From Actinomycetota bacterium (GTDB taxonomy: Bacteria > Actinomycetota > Actinomycetes > S36-B12), in NCBI GenBank assembly GCA_016870195.1, contig VGCC01000009.1:1-64000 (forward strand): DNA of 64,000 nt, in the 5' to 3' direction. The position numbers were made by a program, and so were the translations under genes. This document shows, one piece after another, positions 21,424 to 30,500 of the stretch (the stretch's first letter is position 1; each line of letters begins with the position of its first letter). Below the pieces are notes generated by a model. That model was not told where the DNA came from and did no database searches. It saw only the letters and a list, made by a program, of their open reading frames with translations.

Positions 21424-22578
21424 CTATGACCCGTCGTAAGCGAGCTCAGACATGAGCTCCCGAACCCCGATCGCCTCGACCGCCGATGTCAGCGAGAAGC
21501 GTTCCTCGCCCGGGTAGACCACGAAGGACCGCCGGGGTTTGAGATCTTCCAGGGCTGTTCGGAAGCCTCGGCTCATCGTTGGCGCGCTCGACCGCTTGAT
21601 TTCAATAACCGTGTCCACCCGGCCTCCGCGCTCGATGACCACATCGGCCTCGGCGCCGGCCTGCGTTCGGTAGTACATGAGCGACCCGGTGTCCTGGCTC
21701 GACGCAACTTGCTCGATGACCCAACCTTCGAATGATCCACCCACGACGGGGTGTCCCAGGAGGGCGTCGAGAGTGGGCAGGTCGAGTAGCGCATGAACAA
21801 GGCCGCTATCGCGGACATAGACTTTTGGGGAGCGCACCAATCGCTTGCCGACGTTGCCGGACCACGGTGGCAGAAGGCGGACAAGATGAAGATCCTCGAG
21901 AAGATCGAGATACCGCGAGACTGCGTTACCCGATACGCCGAGCGATTGAGCCAGCCGGCTTCGATTGAGCATGCCGCCTTGCATATGCGCGAGCATGACC
22001 CAGAGGCGTTCAATCGTTTTCGCGGGCAATCGAGGACCGAACATTGGCACTTCACGGACGAGATACGACTCAATCAAGTCTTGACGCCAACGCAAACTCG
22101 CGGCGTCCGAGTCTCCCATGAGGGAATCAGGAAATCCGCCGCGTAGCCACAGCGACTCAAGGTCCGCGAACTCTTTTGCACTCACGCCGGTCAGTTCGCG
22201 AACCCGAATCCGACCCGCCAGAGTTTCCCCCGACCGTTCGATGAGGTCGAGCCCCGCCGATCCCAGGAGGAGCGCGTGTCCTCCGCGCTCGCCAGCGGCT
22301 CTCCGGTCATCGACCACGCCTCGCAGGATCGGGAACAGGTCCGGCACGCGATGGACCTCGTCGATCACGGTCAACTGGCCGGCGCGGCCACGAAGGTAGG
22401 CGTCGGGATCAGACAGTCTGGCCCTGTCGGCGGGTCTCTCCATGTCGAGGTAGGCCGCTGAGGGGTCAAGGGTGCGCGCCAGCGTGGTTTTCCCGATTTG
22501 CCGAGGTCCGACGAGGACCACGACCGGGACCTCGCGGAGGTCATCCGTGATGGTGGCTGCGAGCGAACGGGGGATCAT
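21424..22578 (-). CDS. AAA_14/DUF4143-family ATPase
   Basis: 384 residues. N-terminal P-loop ATPase (LVGPRQIGKTT, residues 22-32; Walker B TVIDEVHRVPD), then a winged-helix-like middle (SRLAQSLGVSGNAVSRYLDLL) and a C-terminal DUF4143 domain with PD-(D/E)xK-like residues (EADVVIERGGRVDTVIEIK). Such proteins are common, often mobile and of unknown function, sometimes suggested to act in toxin-antitoxin or defence contexts. It sits alone next to a tRNA with an AT-rich promoter, consistent with acquisition. ATG 22578 follows TAAATT by six bases. Confidence 0.85.
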   Translation of the reverse strand: MIPRSLAATITDDLREVPVVVLVGPRQIGKTTLARTLDPSAAYLDMERPADRARLSDPDAYLRGRAGQLTVIDEVHRVPDLFPILRGVVDDRRAAGERGGHALLLGSAGLDLIERSGETLAGRIRVRELTGVSAKEFADLESLWLRGGFPDSLMGDSDAASLRWRQDLIESYLVREVPMFGPRLPAKTIERLWVMLAHMQGGMLNRSRLAQSLGVSGNAVSRYLDLLEDLHLVRLLPPWSGNVGKRLVRSPKVYVRDSGLVHALLDLPTLDALLGHPVVGGSFEGWVIEQVASSQDTGSLMYYRTQAGAEADVVIERGGRVDTVIEIKRSSAPTMSRGFRTALEDLKPRRSFVVYPGEERFSLTSAVEAIGVRELMSELAYDGS

Positions 22579-22584
22579 ACTTGA

Positions 22585-22613
22585 AATTTACACGTCAGAC
22601 GTAAGATTTACAA
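22585..22613 (-). promoter_or_regulatory. leaderless promoter of the DUF4143 ATPase with direct repeat
   Basis: Minus strand: -35 TTGTAA (22608-22613), 17-base spacer, -10 TAAATT (22585-22590), six bases to ATG. TGTAAAT occurs twice with a 20-base period, and a partial inverted repeat (ACGTC-A-GACGT) lies between. This may be an operator. Confidence 0.6.
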
Positions 22614-22615
22614 GG

Positions 22616-23521
22616 TTAAACCCCATGCGGGCGTAGGTGTCGTCCGGACGTGAGCGTGAGCAGAGTCGCTTCGGGTGGACATGCGAACCGGAATGGCGCG
22701 TACGGACTCGTTCCCAAGCCCGCGGAGACATGGAGCGCGCTATCGCCATGCGAGGAGAGCCCACGGGCGCGCTTGGTGTCCAAATCACAGTTCGTGACGA
22801 GGGCGCCGTATCCGGGAACCCGCAATTGGCCGCCGTGCGTGTGGCCGGCGACGATCAGGTCCGCGCCGTCCGCAGCCATCGGGTCGAGCACGCGGAGGTA
22901 CGGGGCGTGCGTCACCGCGAGGGCGAGATCCGCGTCCTCGGCGAAGGCGCCGGCGACCTGGGAGTAGTCGTCGCGCCCGATGTGCGGGTCATCGACACCG
23001 CGCACGTCGATCTCGCGACCGTCGGCCTTCAGTGTTGAACGCGTGTTCGACAGGTCGATCCACCCGGCGTCCGTGAGTCCTCCCACGAGGTCGGTCCAGG
23101 GCAACATGGGGCGTCGCGGTTCAAGTTGCGATGGGCCGGAGAGGTACTTCACCGGGTTGATCGGCCTCGGGCCGAAGTAGTCGTTGCTGCCCAGGACGAA
23201 GGCCCCGGGGATGTCGAAGAGCGGCTCGAGGGTGCGCAGGACGTCGGGGATCGCCTCGGCGTGGGACAGGAAGTCACCTGTGACCACGACGACGTCGGGA
23301 CGCAACTCGAGCAGCGATCGAACCCACCTTTGCTTGCGATGTTGCCCCGGAACGAGGTGGAGATCTGAGAGGTGCAGCATGCGCAGCGGAGGTTGTCCCT
23401 CGCGTAGCGCGGGCACCGTGGCCCGTCGAAGCGTGAAGTTCTGCGCCTCCCAGCGCGCGTAGGCCAGGCCCGCGACACCTGCGGCCAGGACGGCTGCGGA
23501 GGTCAGAACGGTCCGGCGCAT
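22616..23521 (-). CDS. membrane-anchored metallophosphoesterase
   Basis: 301 residues with an N-terminal TM anchor (about 5-22). Calcineurin-like phosphoesterase ligands are visible in order: LHLSDLHLVPGQH, VVVTGDFLS, LGSNDYFG, ALAVTHAP and VAGHTHGGQLR. It resembles the YkuE/extracytoplasmic phosphoesterase group. Substrate unknown. GAGACT at 23528-23533 and AGGCGG next to the ATG leave the leader ambiguous. Divergent from the YqeY-type gene. Confidence 0.87.
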   Translation of the reverse strand: MRRTVLTSAAVLAAGVAGLAYARWEAQNFTLRRATVPALREGQPPLRMLHLSDLHLVPGQHRKQRWVRSLLELRPDVVVVTGDFLSHAEAIPDVLRTLEPLFDIPGAFVLGSNDYFGPRPINPVKYLSGPSQLEPRRPMLPWTDLVGGLTDAGWIDLSNTRSTLKADGREIDVRGVDDPHIGRDDYSQVAGAFAEDADLALAVTHAPYLRVLDPMAADGADLIVAGHTHGGQLRVPGYGALVTNCDLDTKRARGLSSHGDSALHVSAGLGTSPYAPFRFACPPEATLLTLTSGRHLRPHGV

Positions 23522-23556
23522 CCGCCTAGTCTCCCATGCGCTGCCAGGATGTACCC

Positions 23557-24021
23557 ATGACGAGCATGAAGGACCGCATCCAGGCTGATCTGACCACCGC
23601 CATGAAGGCCCGTGACGAGGTGTCCTCGAGCACTTTGCGGATGGTGCTGACCGCCATCACCAACGAGGAAGTCTCGGGAAAGTCGGCGCGAGTCCTCACC
23701 GATGAGGATGTGGTGACGGTGCTCGGCCGCGAAGCCAAGAAGCGCAAGGAGGCTGCGGAGGCCTACGACGCCGCGCAACGTCCGGAGTTGGCCGCGCGTG
23801 AGCGTGCCGAGTTGGCGGTCATCGACGGTTACCTCCCCGAGCAGTTGAGCGAGAACGAGGTGCGCGCCATCGTCGATGCGGCGGTGGCCCAGGTCGCGGC
23901 GACCGGTGCTTCGGGAGGCGCGGCGATGGGCCAGGTCATGAAGATCGTGCAACCGCAGGTAAAGGGGAAAGCCGACGGCGGACAGGTGGCCGCCTTGGTC
24001 AAGTCCGCGTTGGGAATGTGA
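23557..24021 (+). CDS. GatB/YqeY-domain protein
   Basis: 154 residues from ATG 23557. Almost entirely helical with the YqeY signature (MKARDEVSSSTLRMVLTAI; YLPEQLSENEVRAIV; GAAMGQVMKIVQPQVKGKADGGQVAALVK). YqeY is related to the tail domain of GatB, which binds tRNA; a role in aminoacyl-tRNA handling is inferred, not shown. CAGGAT (23545-23550) is both an AGGA ribosome site and a possible -10. Confidence 0.92.
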   Translation: MTSMKDRIQADLTTAMKARDEVSSSTLRMVLTAITNEEVSGKSARVLTDEDVVTVLGREAKKRKEAAEAYDAAQRPELAARERAELAVIDGYLPEQLSENEVRAIVDAAVAQVAATGASGGAAMGQVMKIVQPQVKGKADGGQVAALVKSALGM

Positions 24022-24028
24022 CGAACTC

Positions 24029-26545
24029 CTAGCCCTGCGGGCGGGGAGCGTTGGTATCAACCGCGCCCGGACTCGGTCCACTCGCGGCGACCGTCAACGT
24101 GATCACGGTGCCGTAGGGCAGCAGGGTGTTCAGGTCACTTGACTGGGCGATGACTGTGCCCGGCTCGAGATTCGGCGCATCGGCGGTCACGGATGTCACC
24201 TGGAAACCCGCCTTGTTCATCAATGTGGTGGCATCCTGCAATGGCGCCCCGCGCACCTCGGGGACCACGCTGATGCCGCTGCCGACGATGACCGTCACCT
24301 GTGTGCCCGGCGCCGATCGCGTTCCGGGCGCAGGAGACTGGCCGATCACCTGGCCTGCGGCGCCCGGACCATCCGCCGGAGTCACCGCGCCCAGCACGAA
24401 GCCACCCTCGGTCAGGGCGGCCTGGATCTCCTCGGGGGTGAGCAACCCGGAGAGATCGGGCACCTTCGGGGTCGTGGTGAGTGACGTCACCTGATCCGTC
24501 TCGAGGGAGAACCGCAACACGGGCTTGGACCCGAGGGCGGTCTCCATCGACTGCTTCCAGATCGGTCCCGGCAGGCTGCCACCGAACACCTGACGGTAGT
24601 AGGTGCCGTTGATCGTGATGTCCTTCATCGGGTACGCGAAACCCCCTCGCGGATCACCCACCCAGACAGCAGCCGCGAGTTGCGGTGTGTAACCGGCGAA
24701 CCAGACCGCGGCGGATTCGTTCGTGGTACCGGTCTTGCCCGCGGCAGGTCGATCACCCAACGACATGCGGGCACCTGTCCGACCACCGAGCGGCCCGTCG
24801 ACCACACCGACGAGAAGCTCGGTCACTGAATCGGCAACGGGGCGCGGAACCACCTGACGGCACCCGGCGGAGGGAACAGGAAGGGACGTCCCAGCGCGGT
24901 CGATGAGATCGATGATCGCGATCGGTGCGCAGTACTGCCCGTGCGCGGCGAACGTGGCGTATCCATTCGCCATCTCCAGAGGTGTGACCTCTACCGACCC
25001 AAGCGTGAGTGAGGGGACTCGGCTTAGCGGTTCCCCATTCCCTCGATACACGCCCACTGACTCCGCCATGTCCGCGACTGAGCAGATCCCGGCCCTCTCC
25101 TCGATCGCCATGAAGTAGGTGTTGGTGGAGTAGGCGGTGGCCTGCGCCATGTTGAGCGTTCCCGACGTCGTGCTGTTGTTCACGGTGACCGGCGGGAAGA
25201 TCGCACCGGTCTCGCAATTCACGAAATTCGTGAAGGTGTTCGGACTCGGCGAGGGGATGGCCTCGTAGGGGGAGATGCCCGCATTCAAGGCTGCAGCCAG
25301 AGTGAAGATCTTGAATGTCGAGCCAGCCTGCATGCCGATGGTGCCACCCATGGCCTGGCCGACGTTGTAGTTGTAGGCGGTCTTTCCGACCCCCGTGGTT
25401 CCCCATTCGCGGTTCTGCGTCATCGCGATGATCCGACCGGTGCCCGGTTCGATCATGGTGATTGCTGCGGCTTTCCGACTGGGGTCATCGATGGGGATGA
25501 AGGAGTTCACGGCTTCTGTGGCACCCCGCTGCGCGACGGGGTCGAGGGTGGTGCGAATCGTGTATCCACCGCGACGCAGGAATGCCTCTCGTTCCTCGGC
25601 GGTTGCACCGAAGACCGGATCTGTCCTGATCGTCTGGAGGACGTAATCGCAGAAGAAGGGGGCGTAGGAAGACGTGCAGCCGTTCGAGACGGCACGCGGG
25701 TTCAGGGTCTCCTGGATCGGGATCTCCTTGAGTCGAGCCGCCTCATCCGGAGCGAGGTACCCCTGAATGGCCATGCGGTTCAGGACGACGTTGCGTCGCT
25801 CCTGGCTGCGTTCCGGATTGCGCAAGGGGTCGTATGTAGTGGGTTGTTTCACGATCCCCGCGAGGGTTGCCGCTTCCACCGGTGTGAGCTCCGCCGCCGC
25901 CTTATCGAAATACCGACGAGCGGCAGCTTCAACGCCGTAGGCACCCGATCCGAAGTAGGCGATGTTGAGGTAGCGGGCGAGGATGTCCTGCTTCGTGTAG
26001 CGCTTCTCGAGGGCGATGGCGAAGCGCACCTCACGGATCTTGCGCGCGGTGTTGTCCCCGCGCGCGGCCTCGAGTTCATCGGAGTTCGTGGCTTGGTTGA
26101 CGAGCACGTTCTTGACGTATTGCATCGTCAGGGTCGATGCGCCTTCCTGAATGCCGCCTGCGGATGTGTTCCGGGCAAGTGCGCGAGCGATACCTCGGAC
26201 ATCGACGCCGTTGTGATCGAGGAACCGTGAATCCTCGATGGCGATGATCGCCTGCCGCATCGCCGGCGAAATGCTCTCGAACGGGACCTCGATGCGGTTC
26301 TGGTAGAAGAGTTGGGCGATCAGCGAACCATCGGAGGCCAGGATCACCGTGCGCTCCGGCAGGGGTGGCTCGGCCAGGGTTGCCGGCAGGGTCTCGAACT
26401 GGCGTACGGCGTCGCGGGTGAGGACACCGGCGCCCCCCGCGATCGGGAGCAGCATCAGGCCGAGGATGACCCCGGCCACAACCGAGCCCAGGGCCAGGAC
26501 CAGGACCCGGCCCAGCAGGGTCGCTGGGGTCGCTCGCACTCTCAT
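24029..26545 (-). CDS. bifunctional penicillin-binding protein (PonA2-like) with PASTA domains
   Basis: 838 residues from ATG 26545. N-terminal TM, glycosyltransferase domain GT51 (EDSRFLDHNGVD, about 110; TLTMQYVKN), transpeptidase with SxxK in GSTFK, SxN as STN and KTGTT, then two C-terminal PASTA repeats. It polymerises and cross-links peptidoglycan outside the membrane. It is divergent from a whiB gene, as ponA2 (Rv3682) is from whiB4 in M. tuberculosis. The longer frame upstream is Pro/Arg-rich non-coding. TACGCT (26554-26559) precedes ATG by eight bases. Confidence 0.93.
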   Translation of the reverse strand: MRVRATPATLLGRVLVLALGSVVAGVILGLMLLPIAGGAGVLTRDAVRQFETLPATLAEPPLPERTVILASDGSLIAQLFYQNRIEVPFESISPAMRQAIIAIEDSRFLDHNGVDVRGIARALARNTSAGGIQEGASTLTMQYVKNVLVNQATNSDELEAARGDNTARKIREVRFAIALEKRYTKQDILARYLNIAYFGSGAYGVEAAARRYFDKAAAELTPVEAATLAGIVKQPTTYDPLRNPERSQERRNVVLNRMAIQGYLAPDEAARLKEIPIQETLNPRAVSNGCTSSYAPFFCDYVLQTIRTDPVFGATAEEREAFLRRGGYTIRTTLDPVAQRGATEAVNSFIPIDDPSRKAAAITMIEPGTGRIIAMTQNREWGTTGVGKTAYNYNVGQAMGGTIGMQAGSTFKIFTLAAALNAGISPYEAIPSPSPNTFTNFVNCETGAIFPPVTVNNSTTSGTLNMAQATAYSTNTYFMAIEERAGICSVADMAESVGVYRGNGEPLSRVPSLTLGSVEVTPLEMANGYATFAAHGQYCAPIAIIDLIDRAGTSLPVPSAGCRQVVPRPVADSVTELLVGVVDGPLGGRTGARMSLGDRPAAGKTGTTNESAAVWFAGYTPQLAAAVWVGDPRGGFAYPMKDITINGTYYRQVFGGSLPGPIWKQSMETALGSKPVLRFSLETDQVTSLTTTPKVPDLSGLLTPEEIQAALTEGGFVLGAVTPADGPGAAGQVIGQSPAPGTRSAPGTQVTVIVGSGISVVPEVRGAPLQDATTLMNKAGFQVTSVTADAPNLEPGTVIAQSSDLNTLLPYGTVITLTVAASGPSPGAVDTNAPRPQG

Positions 26546-26713
26546 CAGACTCCAGCGTAGGCAGCAGGGTTCCTGGGCGCGGGGAGGCCGAGGGGGCCGC
26601 GGGTGGCACTGACGGCAGGGACCGGGCGGGCCCGCGTGTCCGCTGTCCCGGGGGTTCCTGGGAAACGCGGGAAACACGGGACGGGTGAGACGAAAGTGTT
26701 ATCAACCGGACTA

Positions 26714-26743
26714 TTGACCCCCCTATCGTCGGGCGGCCATAGT
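26714..26743 (+). promoter_or_regulatory. sigma-A-like promoter of whiB
   Basis: TTGACC (26714-26719), 18-base spacer, CATAGT (26738-26743). About 35 bases of leader precede the GGAGG site of whiB, unlike the leaderless units around it. Confidence 0.5.
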
Positions 26744-26784
26744 TCATCCACCTCCGGGGTGCAGCCGGGGTGGGGAGGGACACC

Positions 26785-27093
26785 GTGCTCGATAGCGACT
26801 GGGCGGCCCACGCGGCGTGCCGCACCTGTGATCCCGATGCCCTGTTCGTGCAAGGTGCCGCGCAGAACCGCGCCAAGGCGATCTGCGTCGGCTGTTCCGT
26901 CCGCACCGAGTGCCTCGCGGATGCCCTCGATAATCGCGTCGAGTTCGGGGTGTGGGGCGGCATGACCGAGCGCGAGCGTCGCGCTCTCCTGCGCCGTCGA
27001 CCGAACGTCACGTCATGGCGCAATCTCCTGCAGACCGCGCAAAGCGAATACGACGGTCAGATCATCCTGACCTCACGCGAGCGGGCGAGCTAG
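26785..27093 (+). CDS. WhiB-family [4Fe-4S] regulator (WhiB4-like)
   Basis: 102 residues from GTG 26785 (GGAGG at 26774-26778). Cluster ligands C12 (or C15), C34-x2-C37 and C43, followed by the GVWGG turn and a basic DNA-binding tail (ERRALLRRR). WhiB proteins sense redox or NO and bind DNA or sigma-A. The flanking PBP and ArsA genes match the M. tuberculosis whiB4 locus, so a WhiB4-type redox role is inferred. It shares the CTAG stop with the convergent ArsA gene. Confidence 0.92.
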   Translation: MLDSDWAAHAACRTCDPDALFVQGAAQNRAKAICVGCSVRTECLADALDNRVEFGVWGGMTERERRALLRRRPNVTSWRNLLQTAQSEYDGQIILTSRERAS

Positions 27094-28220
27094 AACAACT
27101 CACCGATCCGCCGGAGACCGGCGAGGTCGTGCACATCTTCGGGAAGTGCCGGAACGCGTGCGATCGCGACCAGCGGGTGCGCCGCGGTGAAACGACCGAT
27201 CACATGCTCCTGGCGAGCGGCCGTCTGAATGCGCGCGGCGTGCTCGCGCAGCAATGCCGCCGTGATGCGGCCCTCCTCCGAGGATGCTGCGCCACTCGCC
27301 TCGAGCTCCCGGGCTGCAGCCGTCGCCTGATCCGCCCCTAGAAGGGGTGAGACCTCTTGCACACGATTGACCACGAGCCCGGCTAAGGGCATGTCATCGG
27401 TGCGGAGACGCTCGACGAAATACGCGGCCTCCCGCAGGGCGTCCGGTTCCGGAGTCGCCACCACCACGAAGGCGGTTCCCCGCTCCTTCAGCAGTGCATA
27501 TGTGGCATCGGCACGTTCACGGAAGCCCCCGAACGTGGTGTCGATGGCCGCGACGAAGGTGCCGACATCCGCGAGTACTTGCGCGCCGAGCACTTTGCTC
27601 AAGACGTTCGTAAAAATGCCAAAACCCATCGCTGCCAACCGGCCCAGACTGCGACCGGCTCCACGCGCCGGTGCGGTCAGGATGCGGATGAAGCGCCCAT
27701 CGAGGAAGGTTCCGAGACGCTTCGGTGCATCGAGGAAGTCGAGTGCATTACGCGACGGCGGGGTGTCGACGATGATCAGATCCCAGGTGCCATCCGCATC
27801 CGATTGACTCCGAAGTTGACCTAGTTTCTCCATCGCCATGTATTCCTGCGTTCCGGCGAAGGACGAGGACAGTGCTTGATAGAACGGATTCGCCAGGATC
27901 TGTGCTGCTCGTTCAGGATCGGCATGACCCTCGACAACCTCGTCGAAAGTCCTCTTCATATCCAGCATCATCGCGTCGAGGGTTCCGTGGATGACCCCGG
28001 AGACGGGGCGCGGTGAGTTATCCAGACGTGACAGGCCCATCGCCTGGGCGAGGCGCTTCGCAGGATCGATGGTGAGAACGCAGACCCGACGTCCACGTTC
28101 GGCGGCACGCACCCCGAGGGCTGCTGCCGTCGTGGTCTTCCCGACGCCACCGGAGCCGGTGCACACGATCGTGTGGATAAGGGGATCATCGATAAGTGCA
28201 TCGAGGTCGAAGTCGCTCAC
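27090..28220 (-). CDS. ArsA-family anion-transporting-type ATPase (second of pair)
   Basis: 376 residues from GTG 28220. Deviant Walker A CTGSGGVGKTT (about 20-30) and Walker-B-like LIIVDTPPSR. Corresponds by position to Rv3680. Pairs of such ATPases (Rv3679/Rv3680) are thought to form a heteromeric ATPase linked to redox or nitrosative stress tolerance; arsenite transport is not implied, and no ArsB is nearby. GTGA overlap with the upstream partner. Confidence 0.9.
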   Translation of the reverse strand: MSDFDLDALIDDPLIHTIVCTGSGGVGKTTTAAALGVRAAERGRRVCVLTIDPAKRLAQAMGLSRLDNSPRPVSGVIHGTLDAMMLDMKRTFDEVVEGHADPERAAQILANPFYQALSSSFAGTQEYMAMEKLGQLRSQSDADGTWDLIIVDTPPSRNALDFLDAPKRLGTFLDGRFIRILTAPARGAGRSLGRLAAMGFGIFTNVLSKVLGAQVLADVGTFVAAIDTTFGGFRERADATYALLKERGTAFVVVATPEPDALREAAYFVERLRTDDMPLAGLVVNRVQEVSPLLGADQATAAARELEASGAASSEEGRITAALLREHAARIQTAARQEHVIGRFTAAHPLVAIARVPALPEDVHDLAGLRRIGELF

Positions 28221-29173
28221 GACACACCTCGGAGGTGGGCCGCGAGGGTGAAGAGTCCACCGAGATCCACTCCACCACGGAGGAGCGGCAACTCGAGAAC
28301 GGGGAGCCCCGTTGTCGCCAGACGATCCCGCTCGGTGTCTTCGAGGGTGAGCCGCTGGGCCAGATCTCGCGCCTCATCGACGAGAAGGGCGGCCACCGCG
28401 TCGGTGTCCCGGATGATCCCGGCGCTGCGCAGTTGGTCGGCGATCGCCAATCCCGATGAGGCGCGCATCAGGTCGTCCTCGTCCAGGGAACTGCGACGCA
28501 CCATGTTGACGAGGATCGCGCCGAGGGGCAGATGCGCTTCGCGAAGTTCCTGGATGCCATCCAAGGTCTCCTGGACGGGCATCTCCTCCAACAGTGTGAC
28601 CAGATGCACGGCGGTGCGCGGTGAGGCGATCACGCTCATCACGAGTTCAGCGTGATTGTGGATCGGGCCCATGCGTGCAAGTCCGGAGACCTCGGTGTTC
28701 ACGTTCAGGAATGCAGTGATCCGGCCCGTGGGTGGGGCGTCGAGCACCACTGCGTCGTAGCCGTGCCCCTTGTCCTTTCGGCGCACGACCTCGATGGCCT
28801 TTCCGGTGAGGAGAACGTCGCGTAGACCGGGTGCGATGGTGGTGGCAAAGTCGATTGCGCCCATCTTGCGTAGCGCACTTCCTGCGCGACGAAGGTTGTA
28901 GAAGATCTCGAGGTAGTCCAGCAGCGCATCCTCAGGGTCGACCGCGAGTGCCCAGACTTCGCCGCCCTCGGGGGCCACAGCCACGCGGGTCTCGGCGTGG
29001 GGGAGGGGAGGGACGTCGAAGAGCTGCGCGATTCCCTGTCTGCCTTCGACCTCCATCAGCAGGGTGCGCCTGCCCTCAGCCGCGAGGGCGAGAGCCAATG
29101 CTGCAGCGACCGTCGTCTTACCTGTTCCGCCCTTGCCACTCACGACATGCAGGTCGGCCGGGGGCACAGTCAC
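28217..29173 (-). CDS. ArsA-family ATPase (first of pair)
   Basis: 318 residues from GTG 29173. Walker A VSGKGGTGKTT (residues 10-20) and VLDAPPTGRI as Walker B. TACTGT at 29180-29185 lies six bases upstream, which fixes this start and argues against the 28-residue longer frame. Translationally coupled to the next ArsA gene. Divergent from the DUF4177-ridA operon. Confidence 0.9.
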   Translation of the reverse strand: MTVPPADLHVVSGKGGTGKTTVAAALALALAAEGRRTLLMEVEGRQGIAQLFDVPPLPHAETRVAVAPEGGEVWALAVDPEDALLDYLEIFYNLRRAGSALRKMGAIDFATTIAPGLRDVLLTGKAIEVVRRKDKGHGYDAVVLDAPPTGRITAFLNVNTEVSGLARMGPIHNHAELVMSVIASPRTAVHLVTLLEEMPVQETLDGIQELREAHLPLGAILVNMVRRSSLDEDDLMRASSGLAIADQLRSAGIIRDTDAVAALLVDEARDLAQRLTLEDTERDRLATTGLPVLELPLLRGGVDLGGLFTLAAHLRGVS

Positions 29174-29179
29174 CTGAGC

Positions 29180-29220
29180 ACAGTAGACGGCCACGGACGT
29201 CGGTTCTCGATCGCTACTGT
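29180..29220. promoter_or_regulatory. pair of divergent leaderless -10 elements (TACTGT both ways)
   Basis: Minus-strand TACTGT at 29180-29185 is six bases from the ArsA GTG, and plus-strand TACTGT at 29215-29220 is six bases from the DUF4177 ATG. The same hexamer and spacing on both sides suggest matched expression of the two operons. Confidence 0.6.
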
Positions 29221-29226
29221 GGTGGC

Positions 29227-29382
29227 ATGACTCGCTGGGAATACGCAACCGTGCCACTGCTCATCCACGCCACCAAGCAGATCCTCGACACCTGGGGTCA
29301 GGATGGCTGGGAACTCGTCCAGGTGGTCCCCGGGCCCAACCCGGAGAACATGGTCGCCTACCTCAAGCGGCCGGTGGGCTGA
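29227..29382 (+). CDS. small DUF4177-like protein (Rv3678A-like)
   Basis: 51 residues starting MTRWEYATVPLLIHATKQIL and ending in VAYLKRPVG. The WEY...QILDTWGQDGWELVQVVPGP pattern is DUF4177. Function unknown. Start fixed by TACTGT six bases upstream. The stop overlaps the ridA ATG by one base. The same small gene sits in this place in mycobacteria. Confidence 0.88.
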   Translation: MTRWEYATVPLLIHATKQILDTWGQDGWELVQVVPGPNPENMVAYLKRPVG

Positions 29383-29846
29383 TGTCCTCCGTCGAAGAGC
29401 GCCTCGCCCACGAGGGGTTCACCATCCCGACGGTTGCGACCCCGCTGGCTTCGTACACGCCCGCGCTCCGCACCGGGAACTACGTCTACGTCTCCGGTCA
29501 ACTGCCGTTCGTGAACGGGGAGCTTCCGCGTCACGGCAAGGTGGGCACCGATCTGACGGCGGAGGAGGCGGCCGACCTCGCCCAGATCTCGGCACTCAAT
29601 GCCATCGCGGCGGTTCGTAGTGTCATCGACGATCTCGACAAGGTCGTGCGCGTCGTGAAGGTTGTGGGTTTCGTCGCCAGCGCCGATCACTTCACCGCTC
29701 AGCCGCTCGTCATCAACGGGGCAAGCAACCTGCTCGTCCTCGCCTTCGGCGAAGGTGGGGTGCACGCTCGCTCCGCTGTGGGTGTGGTGTCGCTGCCCCT
29801 CGACGCACCCGTCGAGGTCGAGATGATCGTCGAAGTAGTCGACTGA
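29382..29846 (+). CDS. RidA-family protein
   Basis: 154 residues. YjgF/YER057c fold: NYVYVSGQLPFVNGEL, then AALNAIAAVRSVIDDLDKVVRVVKVVGFV. RidA enzymes hydrolyse reactive enamine/imine intermediates from PLP enzymes. The family's catalytic arginine appears replaced in the C-terminal VHARSAVGVVSLPLDAPVEVE segment's usual context or shifted to R within VHARSAVG. So activity is likely but not certain. Position matches Rv3678c. Confidence 0.88.
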   Translation: MSSVEERLAHEGFTIPTVATPLASYTPALRTGNYVYVSGQLPFVNGELPRHGKVGTDLTAEEAADLAQISALNAIAAVRSVIDDLDKVVRVVKVVGFVASADHFTAQPLVINGASNLLVLAFGEGGVHARSAVGVVSLPLDAPVEVEMIVEVVD

Positions 29847-29849
29847 TTC

Positions 29850-30500
29850 GTGGATCTGCGTAGCCGGTTGACCTCGATCGCGCGGGGCGACGGCGCGTGG
29901 ACACCCCCGGAACCGCTGCCGGCGGCAACGATCGTGCTGTCCCGCGGTGACGAGGTGCTGATGATGCGCCGCGTCGAGACGATGGCGTTTGCGCCTCGGA
30001 TGTACGTCTTCCCTGGTGGTCGACTCGAGCAGATCGATCGCGCTGCCGAGGATCCCTACCGGGCCTGTGCCCTCCGCGAGGCTCGGGAAGAAGTGGGTAT
30101 CGAGGTACGTGGCGACGCCCGACTCATTGATCACTGGATCACCCCGGAATTCGAGTCATGCCGCTTCGACGTGCGCTTCTTCCACGCGGAGGTGTCCGAG
30201 CCGGGGGAACTCGTGACCACGGAAGCGGACGAGGTGGTGTGGCTGACGCCGGCGCATGCACGCGCTGAGCACGATCGGGGGCGACTTCCCATGTTGCGCC
30301 CGACAGTCGAAGTCCTCGCTCTAATGGAACGACTCACCTCCGGCGAACCCGTGCCGTCGATTACGCCGAAACTCCCGCGCCCGCGTGATGTCGAGGGGGT
30401 GCTGATCTGGGACATCGTGCACGCGGATACCGGTGCCGTGCTCGCCCGCGACATAGTCGGCCCCGGCTATGCGGAGGTCGAGGGGGTGGCGGTCCGATGA
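29850..30500 (+). CDS. NUDIX hydrolase
   Basis: 216 residues from GTG 29850. NUDIX box with an insertion: FPGGRLEQIDRAAED, then ACALREAREEVGIE, as in NUDT19-like proteins that hydrolyse CoA or nucleotide diphosphates. Substrate not predictable. Three bases after ridA and four-base overlap with the MBL gene, so part of the same operon. Confidence 0.87.
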   Translation: MDLRSRLTSIARGDGAWTPPEPLPAATIVLSRGDEVLMMRRVETMAFAPRMYVFPGGRLEQIDRAAEDPYRACALREAREEVGIEVRGDARLIDHWITPEFESCRFDVRFFHAEVSEPGELVTTEADEVVWLTPAHARAEHDRGRLPMLRPTVEVLALMERLTSGEPVPSITPKLPRPRDVEGVLIWDIVHADTGAVLARDIVGPGYAEVEGVAVR

